Assembly: GCF_002879855.1 (NCBI RefSeq)
Contig: NZ_PNYB01000006.1
Location: forward strand, 1 to 64,000
Direction of reading: 5' to 3'
DNA: 64,000 bases
Source of the DNA: Trinickia soli
Lineage (GTDB): Bacteria > Pseudomonadota > Gammaproteobacteria > Burkholderiales > Burkholderiaceae
Below the pieces are notes generated by a model. The model worked only from the letters and a program-made list of their open reading frames with translations, was not told the origin of the DNA and did no database searches. A program made the translations under genes and the position numbers. The stretch's first letter is position 1. Every line of letters starts with the position of its first letter. This document shows positions 25,601 through 33,406 of this stretch, one piece after another.

Positions 25601-28600
25601 GATCGTGCGCGTTGCATTGTTCGGCTTGACGGCCGTGTCGGTGTAAGTCACCGCATCGAGCGCCGCCTGCCATTGCGCAAGGCTCGCCGATGCGCCCGAC
25701 GACGTCAGCGTCAATACGCCTGTCGCCGCGTTGTAGGACGCCGCGATGTTGCCGTAAGTCGTCGAACTTGTATTCGTGAACGCCAGTACGTCTTCGCCGC
25801 TGTGGAAGTTGCCCGTGATCGCAACGGTGGCCGAGGCCAGCGTCGGCGAGCTGCCGTCCGTCACTGTCAGCCCCGAGTCAATGGCAACGGGTGTCGAGGC
25901 CGTATTGTCACCCGCCACGAATGAAGCCGAACCGGAGTCAGTCGTGATCGTCGGGGGGCCGAGCACGCTTACCGTGTCGGTTGCGGCCGTGCTGGTTTTG
26001 GTGCCGTCGCTCGTCGTGAACGAGATCGTGCGATTGCCCGGCGTCGCGCTCGAACCGGCCGAGAACGTCACGGCCGACAGAGCGGCGCTCCATTGCGCAT
26101 CGGTGGCGACGGCACCCACCGACGTGAGCGTCAGCACGCCCGTCGCTGCGTTGTACGAGCCGACGATGTTGCCGAACGTCGTCGGGTTCGTGTTGACGAA
26201 GCTCAGCGTATCGCCGCTGTGGAAGCCGCCCGTTACCGACACCGTTCCCGACGATTGCGTCGTGTTGTCCAGATCACTGACCGTGATTCCGCCGTCGATC
26301 GTCGTAGCCGAGGTGCCGCCCACGTAGTTCGTCGTACCGCCCGTCGTCGTCACGATCGGCGTTTGATCCGTGTCGGTGATCGTCACGTTGCGCGTCGCCG
26401 TGGCGCTCGTATTGCTGGCGCCGTCGACCGCGGTGAAGCTGATCGTGCGCGTCGCGTTGTTCGGCGTCACCGCCGTGTCGGTGTACGTGATCGACCGCAG
26501 CGCGCTTTGCCACTGCGCAAGCGTCGCCGTCGCGCCGGTCGAGGTCAGCGTCAACACGCCCGTCGCCGCGTTGTACGACGCCGCGATGTTGCCCATCGTC
26601 GCGCCATCGTTCGTGAACGCCAGCACGTCTTCGCCGCTGTGGAAGCCCCCCGTGATCGCCACCGTCGTCGAACCGAGCGTCGTCGCGCTGCCGTCCGTCA
26701 CCGTCAAGCCCGAATCGATCGTGACCGGCGTCGATGCCGTGTTGTCCCCCGCCACGAACGAAGCCGAACCGGAGTCAGTCGTGACCGTCGGCGGCGCCGT
26801 CATGTTGACCGTATCGGTGCCGGCGGTGCTCGTCTTCGTACCATCGCTCGTCGCGAACGAAATCGTGCGACTGCCGTACGTCGTGCTCGTGCTCGAAAAC
26901 GTCACGGATTTCAGCGCGTCGGCCCACTGCGCATCGGACGCCGTCGAGCCCGCCGAGGTCAGCGTCAACACGCCGGTCGCCGCGTTGTACGACGCCGAGA
27001 TGTTGCCCATCGTCGCGCCATCGCTCGTGAAGCTCAGCGTATCGCCGCTGTGGAAGCCACCCGAAACCGACACCGTTCCCGACGATTGCGTCGTGTTATC
27101 CAGATCACTGACCGTGATTCCACCGTCGATCGTCGTAGCCGAGGTGCCGCCGGCGTAGTTCGTCGTACCGCCCGTCGTCGTCACGATCGGCGTTTGATCC
27201 GTGTCTGTGATCGTCACGTTGCGCGTCGCCGTGGCGCTCGTATTGCTGACGCCGTCGACCGCCGTGAAGCTGATCGTGCGCGTCGCGTTGTTCGGCGTCA
27301 CCGCCGTGTCGGTGTACGTGATCGACCGCAGCGCGCTTTGCCACTGCGCAAGCGTCGCCGTCGCGCCGGTCGAGGTCAGCGTCAACACGCCCGTCGCCGC
27401 GTTGTACGACGCCGCGATGTTGCCCATCGTCGCGCCATCGTTCGTGAACGCCAGCACGTCTTCGCCGCTGTGGAAGCCCCCCGTGATCGCCACCGTCGTC
27501 GAACCGAGCGTCGTCGCGCTGCCGTCCGTCACCGTCAAGCCCGAATCGATCGTGACCGGCGTCGATGCCGTGTTGTCCCCCGCCACGAACGAAGCCGAAC
27601 CGGAGTCAGTCGTGATCGTCGGCGGCGCCGTCATGTTGACCGTATCGGTGCCGGCGGTGCTCGTCTTCGTACCATCGCTCGTCGCGAACGAAATCGTGCG
27701 ACTGCCGTACGTCGTGCTCGTGCTCGAAAACGTCACGGATTTCAGCGCGTCGGCCCACTGCGCATCGGACGCCGTCGAGCCCGCCGAGGTCAGCGTCAAC
27801 ACGCCGGTCGCCGCGTTGTACGACGCCGAGATGTTGCCCATCGTCGCGCCATCGTTCGTGAAGCTCAGCGTATCGCCGCTGTGGAAGCCGCCCGTTACCG
27901 ACACCGTTCCCGACGATTGCGTCGTGTTGTCCAGATCGCTCACCGAGATGCCGGTGTCGATCGTCACCGCCGATGTCGCGCCGACGTAGTTTGTCGTGCC
28001 GCCCGTCGTGGTGACGATCGGCGTTTGGTCGGTGTCCGTTACCGTCACCGTCCGGGTGGCGGCGCTACTGGTATTGCTCGCGCTGTCGACCACGGTGAAA
28101 CTCACGGTACGCGTCGCGCTGTTCGGCGTCACCGCCGTGTCGGTGTACGTGACCGACCGCAGCGCGCTTTGCCATTGCGCGAGCGTCGCCGTCGCGCCGG
28201 TCGAGGTCAGCTTCAACACGCCCGTCGCCGCGTTGTACGACGCCGCGATGTTGCCCATCGTCGCGCCATCGTTCGTGAACGCCACCACATCCTGACCGCT
28301 CGCGAAGCCGCCCGTGATCGCGACCGTCGCGGACGCGAGCGTCGTGGCGGCGGTGTCGGTCACCGTCAAGCCGGAATCGATTGCCACCGGCGTCGATGCC
28401 GTGTTGTCGCCGGCCACGAACGCGGCCGAACCCGAATCGGTCGTCACTTGCACCGGGTTCACGACATTGATCGTATCGGTCGCCGCAGTGCTCGTTTTCG
28501 TGCCGTCGCTTGTCGCGAACGAAATCGTCCGCGTGCCGAACGTCGTGCTCGTGCTCGAGAACGTCACGGCTTTCAGCGCGTCGGCCCACTGCGCATCGGA

Positions 28601-30688
28601 CGCCGTCGCACCCGCCGAGGTCAGCGTCAACACGCCTGTCGCCGCGTTGTACGAGGCCGAGACGTTGCCCATCGTCGCGCCATCGTTCGTGAAGCTCAGC
28701 GTATCGCCGCTATGGAAGCCGCCCGAAACCGACACCGTTCCCGACGATTGTGTCGTATTGTCGAGATCGCTGACCGTGATGCCGCCGTCGATGGTGATGG
28801 CGGACGCCCCACCGCTGTAGCTCGTTGTGCCCCCCGTCGTCGTCACAATCGGCGTTTGATCGGTTCCCGTGACGGTCACGCTTTTCGTGACCGCATTGCT
28901 GGACGATTGGTAGGCGTCGCTCGTCAACTGGAAGCTGACCGTACGCGTGCTAGTGGTCGGCGTTACAGCCGTATCGGTGTAGGTCACCGCGCGAAACGCG
29001 TTCTGCCATTGGGCGATCGTGGCGGTGCCGCTCGCCGACGTAAGCGTCATCACCCCGGTGGCCGCGTTGTAAGAGCCAGCGATGTCGCCGTATTGCGCAG
29101 CGCTGGTATTGGTGAATCCCAGTACGTCCTGCCCGCTCGCGAAGTTGCCGGTGATGCTGACCGATCCCTGCTTCGCAGTCGTTGCGTCGCCGTCGGTCAA
29201 CGTGACGCCGCTGTCGACCGCGACCGGCGTGGACGCGACGTTATCCCCTTCGACGAAAGCCGTGCTGCCGCCGGAAGCCGTCAAGGCCGGTGGTGAAGAA
29301 AGGTCGACATACGTAAAGTTGTTGAGCGTCGGCGTGAGAAACGCCGAATCCGTCTCGCGCAATCTCAGGCTCGTGATGCCTGCGAAAGCAGCGTTGCCCG
29401 ATACATTGACGTGAAACACAGAGCTGCCGCCATTCGTCGACGTATCAAGCGTGAGCGTGCCTACCACGCTTCCTAAGGAATTCAGCGCCTCGACCGCGAC
29501 TACCGACGGCGCATTGATGTCGACATCGAAGCTCTGGACGGCCATCTTGTCGCCGTTTTGCAGCGACATGGTCATCGATGTCAGCGAGGTGCCTTGCACG
29601 TTGCCGAACAACACCCCATCGGTCGGCCCTGTAGTGAGCGGCGGAGGGCCGAACTGGTTGACGGTCGTGCTGTCGACGGCGAATTCCGCAGCCTGGTCCA
29701 ACGTGTAGTGGATGCCGTCCAGGTCGAACGATGTGACGCCCGCCGCACCGCCGGCCGTGTCATAGCCGATCTGTCCATCGTATGTTTCATCGGTGACGGC
29801 CAATAGTCCGGCATATTGCTGCTCGGCAGCCTGCGAAAAAATCACCGACGTATGCACGGCGCCGGCGTCGTACTCGAGCGCCCAGTCGCCGCCAAGCGCG
29901 GCCGCCCCGGTGGCATCGGTCGATGCCCCCACGTTCAATCCCGAGATCGAGGCAATCTGCTGCACGAGCGCCTTGCCGTCGGCGTTTTGGGCGACATCGC
30001 AGCCGTAAATCAAGAAGTCGCCGCCCGGCCGCATCGCCGCGCCGATCTGCGCGAGTTCCGCGCTATAGGCCGCGATATCGCCCTGGTTGAGCCAGGTGCT
30101 GCCGATCTGCACGTTGCCGTCGGAACCGTGCGAAACGAGATGGATCGCGCTGACACCCGAGTGCTGCTGCAGATACTGCTCGATTTGCGCGAGGCCATCC
30201 TTCGTCGAATCGAGGATCACATATTGCGTGCCCTGCGGCAGGCCCGCGACGAGTGTCTGGTAGCCGGTGACGTTCGAATTGATGAAGACGACCTGTTTTT
30301 CCGCCGACTGGGCCACCGCATCGGTGAAACCGTGCACCGCCCGCATCGTCGACGACGCAGCCGTGGCGTCGCCCGCAGCTGGCGTCATATACCCATGACG
30401 AGGCGTCGCGTCCGACAGGTTCGACGTGCGCGCTGCCGTCGCGCTCTGCGCCTGGGCAGCCGGGGATGCCCCCTCTTGCGCAAGGCTCGCCGGATGGCCA
30501 TCGACATTCGCGTGATGCTGCGCGACCACCGCCGCCGCACCGATGGACGCAGCCGATGCGTCATAGACGATGCGCGGCTCGAGCGCAACGAGCAGCGGCG
30601 CGGGAAGCGCTGCGCGTTCCCTGCGTGCGTGCGTGGCAGGCGAGCGCATGGCGCCGAGAAGTTTGGAGAGGCTGGCGGCGAGTTTCAT
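22670..30688 (-). CDS. Giant LEPR/DUF4347 tandem-repeat surface protein
   Basis: 2672 residues. Residues 1-45 are a basic leader with VALEPRIVYDA (LEPR at 36-39), the LEPR-XLL-type N-terminus of large repetitive proteins. About 131-297 is a DUF4347 domain with HLVSHGSDG (His187) and LIYGCDVA (Cys230). After a linker domain come 14 modules of about 140 residues, each containing YNAATGV or YNANTGV, in two alternating types. A Pro-rich segment (near FPPILPPPPPIVEPPAPT) and an Ig/putative-binding C-terminus with a basic tail follow. No classical RTX nonapeptides were seen. It is probably a secreted or surface adhesin exported by the four genes downstream. Confidence 0.9.
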   Translation of the reverse strand: MKLAASLSKLLGAMRSPATHARRERAALPAPLLVALEPRIVYDASAASIGAAAVVAQHHANVDGHPASLAQEGASPAAQAQSATAARTSNLSDATPRHGYMTPAAGDATAASSTMRAVHGFTDAVAQSAEKQVVFINSNVTGYQTLVAGLPQGTQYVILDSTKDGLAQIEQYLQQHSGVSAIHLVSHGSDGNVQIGSTWLNQGDIAAYSAELAQIGAAMRPGGDFLIYGCDVAQNADGKALVQQIASISGLNVGASTDATGAAALGGDWALEYDAGAVHTSVIFSQAAEQQYAGLLAVTDETYDGQIGYDTAGGAAGVTSFDLDGIHYTLDQAAEFAVDSTTVNQFGPPPLTTGPTDGVLFGNVQGTSLTSMTMSLQNGDKMAVQSFDVDINAPSVVAVEALNSLGSVVGTLTLDTSTNGGSSVFHVNVSGNAAFAGITSLRLRETDSAFLTPTLNNFTYVDLSSPPALTASGGSTAFVEGDNVASTPVAVDSGVTLTDGDATTAKQGSVSITGNFASGQDVLGFTNTSAAQYGDIAGSYNAATGVMTLTSASGTATIAQWQNAFRAVTYTDTAVTPTTSTRTVSFQLTSDAYQSSSNAVTKSVTVTGTDQTPIVTTTGGTTSYSGGASAITIDGGITVSDLDNTTQSSGTVSVSGGFHSGDTLSFTNDGATMGNVSASYNAATGVLTLTSAGATASDAQWADALKAVTFSSTSTTFGTRTISFATSDGTKTSTAATDTINVVNPVQVTTDSGSAAFVAGDNTASTPVAIDSGLTVTDTAATTLASATVAITGGFASGQDVVAFTNDGATMGNIAASYNAATGVLKLTSTGATATLAQWQSALRSVTYTDTAVTPNSATRTVSFTVVDSASNTSSAATRTVTVTDTDQTPIVTTTGGTTNYVGATSAVTIDTGISVSDLDNTTQSSGTVSVTGGFHSGDTLSFTNDGATMGNISASYNAATGVLTLTSAGSTASDAQWADALKSVTFSSTSTTYGSRTISFATSDGTKTSTAGTDTVNMTAPPTITTDSGSASFVAGDNTASTPVTIDSGLTVTDGSATTLGSTTVAITGGFHSGEDVLAFTNDGATMGNIAASYNAATGVLTLTSTGATATLAQWQSALRSITYTDTAVTPNNATRTISFTAVDGVSNTSATATRNVTITDTDQTPIVTTTGGTTNYAGGTSATTIDGGITVSDLDNTTQSSGTVSVSGGFHSGDTLSFTSDGATMGNISASYNAATGVLTLTSAGSTASDAQWADALKSVTFSSTSTTYGSRTISFATSDGTKTSTAGTDTVNMTAPPTVTTDSGSASFVAGDNTASTPVTIDSGLTVTDGSATTLGSTTVAITGGFHSGEDVLAFTNDGATMGNIAASYNAATGVLTLTSTGATATLAQWQSALRSITYTDTAVTPNNATRTISFTAVDGASNTSATATRNVTITDTDQTPIVTTTGGTTNYVGGTSATTIDGGITVSDLDNTTQSSGTVSVTGGFHSGDTLSFVNTNPTTFGNIVGSYNAATGVLTLTSVGAVATDAQWSAALSAVTFSAGSSATPGNRTISFTTSDGTKTSTAATDTVSVLGPPTITTDSGSASFVAGDNTASTPVAIDSGLTVTDGSSPTLASATVAITGNFHSGEDVLAFTNTSSTTYGNIAASYNAATGVLTLTSSGASASLAQWQAALDAVTYTDTAVKPNNATRTISFAAVDTGAVTSNTATRAVTVADTDQTPIVTTTGGTTNYVGGTSAATIDGGISVTDLDNTTQSSGTVSVTGGFHSGDTLSFVNTNPTTFGNIVGSYNAATGVLTLTSVGAVATDAQWSAALSAVMFSAGSSATPGNRTISFTTSDGTKISTAAIDTVSVLGPPTITTDSGSASFVAGDNTASTPVAIDSGLTVTDGSSPTLASATVAITGNFHSGEDVLAFTNTSSTTYGNIAASYNAATGVLTLTSSGASASLAQWQAALDAVTYTDTAVKPNNATRTISFAAVDTGAVTSNTATRAVTVTDTDQTPIVTTTGGAASYVAGATGAVVNPHVSVSDLDNPTQALATVSITGNFHSGEDVLAFTNGNATAFGNIAASYNAATGVLTLTSAGSTATDAQWASALSAVTFASNGAHFGDRTIAFATNDGAKTSAAATATVTVLDRPHIGTDSGAASFTAADNAPPTPIVVSPHLTLTDASSTTLSSATVAITGGFHAGEDVLAFNNDGATMGNIAASYNANTGVLTLTSAGGTATLAQWQAALASISYTDTAVTPDHATRTVSFTVTDGNGTASAVQTRDVTVTDTDQTPLLTVGGTATFTARGNGSTPVAVAPQVTLSDLDNTTLASAQVTISGGFDPAHDTLAFVGSTATTGNIAASYNAATGVLTMTSAGATATLAQWRTALQSVTYSDSSMRAGDGRTVTFTVSDGAKTSAAASNTITIVKGPAFPPILPPPPPIVEPPAPTPPVPFVGSDNTSPPDVLQEFNAPTPIGSVPVVPTMTFSDPSAPQNAFSLDRATVSHFDPTALNAAIAITPVPMPESLPDVSFTLAPSDPFSISVATLLPPSEAMHGGSDVTVMLANGRTLPGWIHYDAANGVLRGKVPPGVEDVRIVVQTRDASGHETRREIVLAPHDKHAGPHAGSHGVAHPKPQGHASRTSGEPSIARAAVPVGKPSLDQQFAQARAALHVSRPGGAARRV
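24661..26340 (-). repeat. 840-bp tandem duplication within the giant gene
   Basis: Bases 24661-25500 and 25501-26340 align at an exact 840-bp offset. Several 60-bp rows are identical (for example 24721-24900 against 25561-25740) and only scattered single-base differences occur elsewhere. Each copy encodes one pair of repeat modules (280 residues). The near identity points to recent duplication or gene conversion. Confidence 0.9.
26341..28002 (-). repeat. 831-bp tandem duplication within the giant gene
   Basis: Bases 26341-27171 and 27172-28002 repeat at an 831-bp offset (277 residues, one module pair). The rows covering the variable part of the modules are nearly identical. Together with the neighbouring 840-bp pair this gives a block of about 3.3 kb of highly similar DNA, where copy number could change by recombination. 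Confidence 0.85.
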
Positions 30689-30706
30689 CGCTTCACATCC
30701 TTAAAG

Positions 30707-30728
30707 GCGTGCCGCTCGCGCGGCACGC
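30707..30728 (-). other. Intercistronic hairpin upstream of the giant gene
   Basis: GCGTGCCG (30707-30714) and CGGCACGC (30721-30728) form a perfect 8-bp stem with a 6-nt loop in the 50-bp gap between the tail-collar gene and the giant gene. On the transcribed strand it is followed by CTTTAAGG. It may attenuate read-through or protect an mRNA end. Confidence 0.5.
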
Positions 30729-30738
30729 ACTCATTTCA

Positions 30739-31356
30739 TTACGAGCGCGACGGGAAAATCCCTTGCAGCGCAATACAGAAGTTGACACCCAGATACGGAT
30801 TACGCGTCTCAACGGGAATGTTGTTCCCGACAAGGCTGTTGGTAATCGTCGGCGCCGTGGTCTGCAGCGTCACACTGAAAGGCTTGAGCGTCGTGGCGTG
30901 GTCGGTTGCGGTGCTGTACAGACCAAGGGGACGCCCGCCGGAACTGAGCGGTCCCAGCACGGCGGTGGGGCCGGGCACGCCGCCGTCGCTCGTCGTGTCT
31001 GTCGATGTCGTTGCGGGCAGCGCGATGTTGCCCGTCGCAGTGCCAGGCCCTTGCGTCGCCACGTGCGTATGCTGCGGCATGTTCGCCGTCGTCAGCGTGA
31101 CGCTCTCCGTGCCGCCTTGCTCGCCGATCTCGATGGTCGAAAGCCCCGCTCCCTGCCCGATGCCTACAGGCGTGCGGCTCTGCATGTTCGGCAGTTGGTA
31201 GTTCGACGTGCCGTTACCGCCGTAGAACGTGCCAAGCAGCGCGAACAAAGCCTGGTTCTGCGAGATCGGCATCAGTTGGCCCTGACACTGCGCCCAGCCG
31301 GTGGGAGCAAAGTTGAACCCCATCATGCGGATTTCGCCCAAAAACGGATCACTCAT
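30739..31356 (-). CDS. Phage tail-collar (microcystin-dependent type) protein
   Basis: 205 residues from the ATG at 31356, which has GGAGG six bases upstream (a GTG one codon earlier is too close to it). The N-terminal tail-collar domain is diagnostic: FLGEIRMMGFNFAPTGWAQC, then GQLMPISQNQALFALLGTFY and NYQLPNMQSRTPVGIGQG. The C-terminal part contains HTH in MPQHTHVATQ and ends NPYLGVNFCIALQGIFPSRS, as in MdpB-like proteins. No other phage gene is nearby. Such proteins also occur as stand-alone genes beside large surface proteins; their role is unclear. Confidence 0.88.
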   Translation of the reverse strand: MSDPFLGEIRMMGFNFAPTGWAQCQGQLMPISQNQALFALLGTFYGGNGTSNYQLPNMQSRTPVGIGQGAGLSTIEIGEQGGTESVTLTTANMPQHTHVATQGPGTATGNIALPATTSTDTTSDGGVPGPTAVLGPLSSGGRPLGLYSTATDHATTLKPFSVTLQTTAPTITNSLVGNNIPVETRNPYLGVNFCIALQGIFPSRS

Positions 31357-31388
31357 CACACGCCTCCTGTCAAAAAAGAGAAAAACGC

Positions 31389-31730
31389 TTATGTCGCGTC
31401 CGGCGAGCCGGCCGCTTTGCCCAGCTCATCGGCGCGCGTATGCACGACGACAGTGAGCGTCGATCGCCCGTCCTCGGTCGGCCGCGTCGGCGTCGCGAGC
31501 AGATCCCACGTCCGGCCGGTCGGCGAACCGATGCGGTAAACGTCCTGAGGCAGCGCAACGCCTGCGGGCAGCTCAAAGGTCGCTGCGTAGCAGACGAAAC
31601 TGTCGCTCATGGGAACGCCCGCCGGCGCATGCGAGAGCACGGCGTCGACGGTTTGCCCGTCGGCCGCGCCGAACGTGAACCGTTGCCCGATGGCGTCGAG
31701 CAACTCGTGATGGGTAGGGATGGACAGCAA
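31389..31730 (-). CDS. Small tail-collar-associated protein (probably DUF6916)
   Basis: 113 residues, beginning MLSIPTHHELLDAIGQRFTF and containing FELPAGVALPQDVYRIGSP. It has no signal peptide or membrane helix. It is 32 bp upstream of the tail-collar gene and in the same direction. From memory this matches the DUF6916 family commonly found with microcystin-dependent proteins; the family label needs a profile search. Biochemical role unknown. Confidence 0.7.
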   Translation of the reverse strand: MLSIPTHHELLDAIGQRFTFGAADGQTVDAVLSHAPAGVPMSDSFVCYAATFELPAGVALPQDVYRIGSPTGRTWDLLATPTRPTEDGRSTLTVVVHTRADELGKAAGSPDAT

Positions 31731-31862
31731 GCAAGCCCCCGCTCGTTGTTCGTTTTCTGGGGCCGATGCCTTGGCCCTGGTCTATGATTCTTTCCGCCTT
31801 ATCTGGGCGACCTGCCGCGCCCGCGCGCCGCGGAGGCAGGCTGCGCATACCGCGCGCACGGG

Positions 31863-32465
31863 TCAGTCCTGCTCAGCCGCGTCCGACGCAAGCCCTGCCA
31901 CGGGCATCGCATCGGCATCGGCAAACGGCGCAACCGCGCGCCGCATCTGCACATACACGCCGTTCTCGCCGATCGGCTCGAACCCGAGCCGCCGGTAAAG
32001 CGCTTGCACGGGGTTGTTCATTTCGACGTAAAGAACGATCGGCATCGCCCTCGCGGCCGCCCGGGCCACGAACGCGCGAACGATCCGCCCTCCGAGGCCC
32101 GCGCCGCGATACGCCGGCAGCAGCGCAATGTCGATCAAGCGCGCCTCGCTGCCGCACCAATCGTGATAGAGACGGCCGATGGCCGTCGCGCCCTGCACGA
32201 TCACGTCGAAGCGACCGCGCGGGTAGTGCTGCCGGTAATACGCGTCCTGCGCCAAAAACTGCTGGGCCAGCACGGCCGCGATGCGCTGTGCATCCCACCC
32301 CGTTTGCGCGAACTCGTCGGCGCGCGTGCTTTCAAAGACGGCCTGCAGGAATCCGCGGTCGTGATCGTGCGCGGGCCGAAGCCGCAGCAAAAGCCCCGTA
32401 TCCTCACAGCAACGCGATTGCGCATCGGAACCGGCGCCGCAATCTTCGGCCATCTGAGATCTCAT
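31863..32465 (-). CDS. GNAT-family N-acetyltransferase
   Basis: 200 residues from the ATG at 32465. The GNAT core is clear: motif A IDIALLPAYRGAGLGGRIV (the acetyl-CoA pyrophosphate loop RGAGLG) and motif B VLYVEMNNPVQALYRRLGFE. It probably acetylates a small molecule or a protein amine; the substrate is unknown. It is the first gene on the minus strand of the giant-protein region, 132 bp ahead of the DUF6916-like gene, and may be part of the same operon. The in-frame TTG at 32477 and the ATG at 32453 are alternative starts. Confidence 0.82.
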   Translation of the reverse strand: MRSQMAEDCGAGSDAQSRCCEDTGLLLRLRPAHDHDRGFLQAVFESTRADEFAQTGWDAQRIAAVLAQQFLAQDAYYRQHYPRGRFDVIVQGATAIGRLYHDWCGSEARLIDIALLPAYRGAGLGGRIVRAFVARAAARAMPIVLYVEMNNPVQALYRRLGFEPIGENGVYVQMRRAVAPFADADAMPVAGLASDAAEQD

Positions 32466-32823
32466 TTTCCTGCGCAAACGAAGACAGCCAATCGATTGGT
32501 CCGCGGGTCGAATGGCCTATATCAAAATACCTGATCGCGATGCGGATATTAGTCTAGAGAAACGGTACTAGCAACCGCGCGCCTTGGCGTGCTTCTCCGT
32601 ATATACCCCGATCGACTTTTTATCGATCGAAGCGCGACACGAACAACGGCGGCGCAAGGGCCGCCGTTCTGATCAAACCGTGTGCGTTAATGACGATTTG
32701 ATGGTTGGTTACGGATAATCGATTTCCCGCCCCGCAAACGTTGGCGCCATGCCACCCTGAAATTCCTAGTGCCGTTTCGGCTTCGATTGGCGTCGGCTTC
32801 GATTGCCGCGGCTTGCTCGAACG
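32466..32823. other. Control region upstream of the GNAT/giant-protein genes
   Basis: 358 bp without a gene. It holds the 12-bp palindrome CCAATCGATTGG (32488-32499) just upstream of the GNAT start and an AT-rich stretch at about 32520-32640. The hairpin AACGGCGGC/GCCGCCGTT (32645-32668, 6-nt loop) may end the phasin transcript. A promoter for the minus-strand cluster is expected here, but I could not assign -35/-10 boxes with confidence. Confidence 0.5.
32645..32668 (-). terminator. GC-rich hairpin downstream of the phasin gene
   Basis: AACGGCGGC and GCCGCCGTT form a perfect 9-bp stem with loop GCAAGG, about 155 bp past the phasin stop. No T-run flanks it on either strand, so terminator activity is uncertain. 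Confidence 0.4.
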
Positions 32824-33357
32824 CTACTGCTTCACCGAGGAAACGACATGGCCGGCGCTATCGACGATATCGACCGAACGCTTTTTTCCTCCCGGCCTGG
32901 CGGCTTCCGGCGCATCGGCCGCGACCGGCACCGGCAGCCCGGCGTCCTGCGCCGACAACACGAGCGACGCGCCAAGCCGTGTCCGCGTCGAACTCACGGG
33001 CGCCCACGTGAACCAGCGCGACCATTCGGTGAAGCCCTCCCAACCGGCCCCCACATTGTTCGAGGCCGTCTCGATCGCAATTGAATGAACGTGCTGCCAA
33101 TAGGCGAGCAACTTCTTGAAGCCGGCTTGCGCCCCCATTACGGGAAGCGTAAAGACCCAATCGAACGTTCGACCATCGACGGCCTCGATCGCAGTACCGT
33201 GCTGCTCGGCCAACGTCGTCTTCATGGTCTGAAGATTGAGCCGCGCAAGGCGCTCGAATCCGTCGAATGTTTGATTGGCGATGTCGGCCATCGCGGCAAA
33301 GGCCGCATATCCGGCATGCCCGGCTTCGCCTGGATGCCCAATTGCAGGTGAGGTCAT
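32824..33357 (-). CDS. Phasin-family protein
   Basis: 177 residues from the ATG at 33357, chosen because GGAG lies eight bases upstream; the ATG at 33387 has no such site. It contains the phasin-type amphipathic helix (ANQTFDGFERLARLNLQTMK and TLAEQH) and a variable C-terminal tail (PGGKKRSVDIVDS). Phasins coat polyhydroxyalkanoate granules. No pha synthesis genes are nearby; phasins are often encoded separately and in several copies in Burkholderiaceae. Confidence 0.82.
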   Translation of the reverse strand: MTSPAIGHPGEAGHAGYAAFAAMADIANQTFDGFERLARLNLQTMKTTLAEQHGTAIEAVDGRTFDWVFTLPVMGAQAGFKKLLAYWQHVHSIAIETASNNVGAGWEGFTEWSRWFTWAPVSSTRTRLGASLVLSAQDAGLPVPVAADAPEAARPGGKKRSVDIVDSAGHVVSSVKQ

Positions 33358-33406
33358 CGTTTGACTCCAATCGAAAGTAAAACGCATAAGAACCGACGCG
33401 CAGCGC

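Noticed and set aside
26093-29296. A 1067-codon open frame on the plus strand across the giant gene
   Set aside because: It is antisense to the repeat modules, extremely Arg/His-rich and copies their periodicity. It is a by-product of high-GC repeated DNA; the minus-strand frame has real domains and operon context.
22670-30688. Repeat array considered as a CRISPR or intergenic satellite
   Set aside because: The repeats are about 420 bp per module, in frame and protein-coding, with none of the short repeat/spacer structure of CRISPR.
30739-31730. Prophage remnant suggested by the tail-collar protein
   Set aside because: No integrase, capsid, portal, terminase or lysis gene is near. The pair fits the stand-alone microcystin-dependent type linked to the surface-protein cluster.
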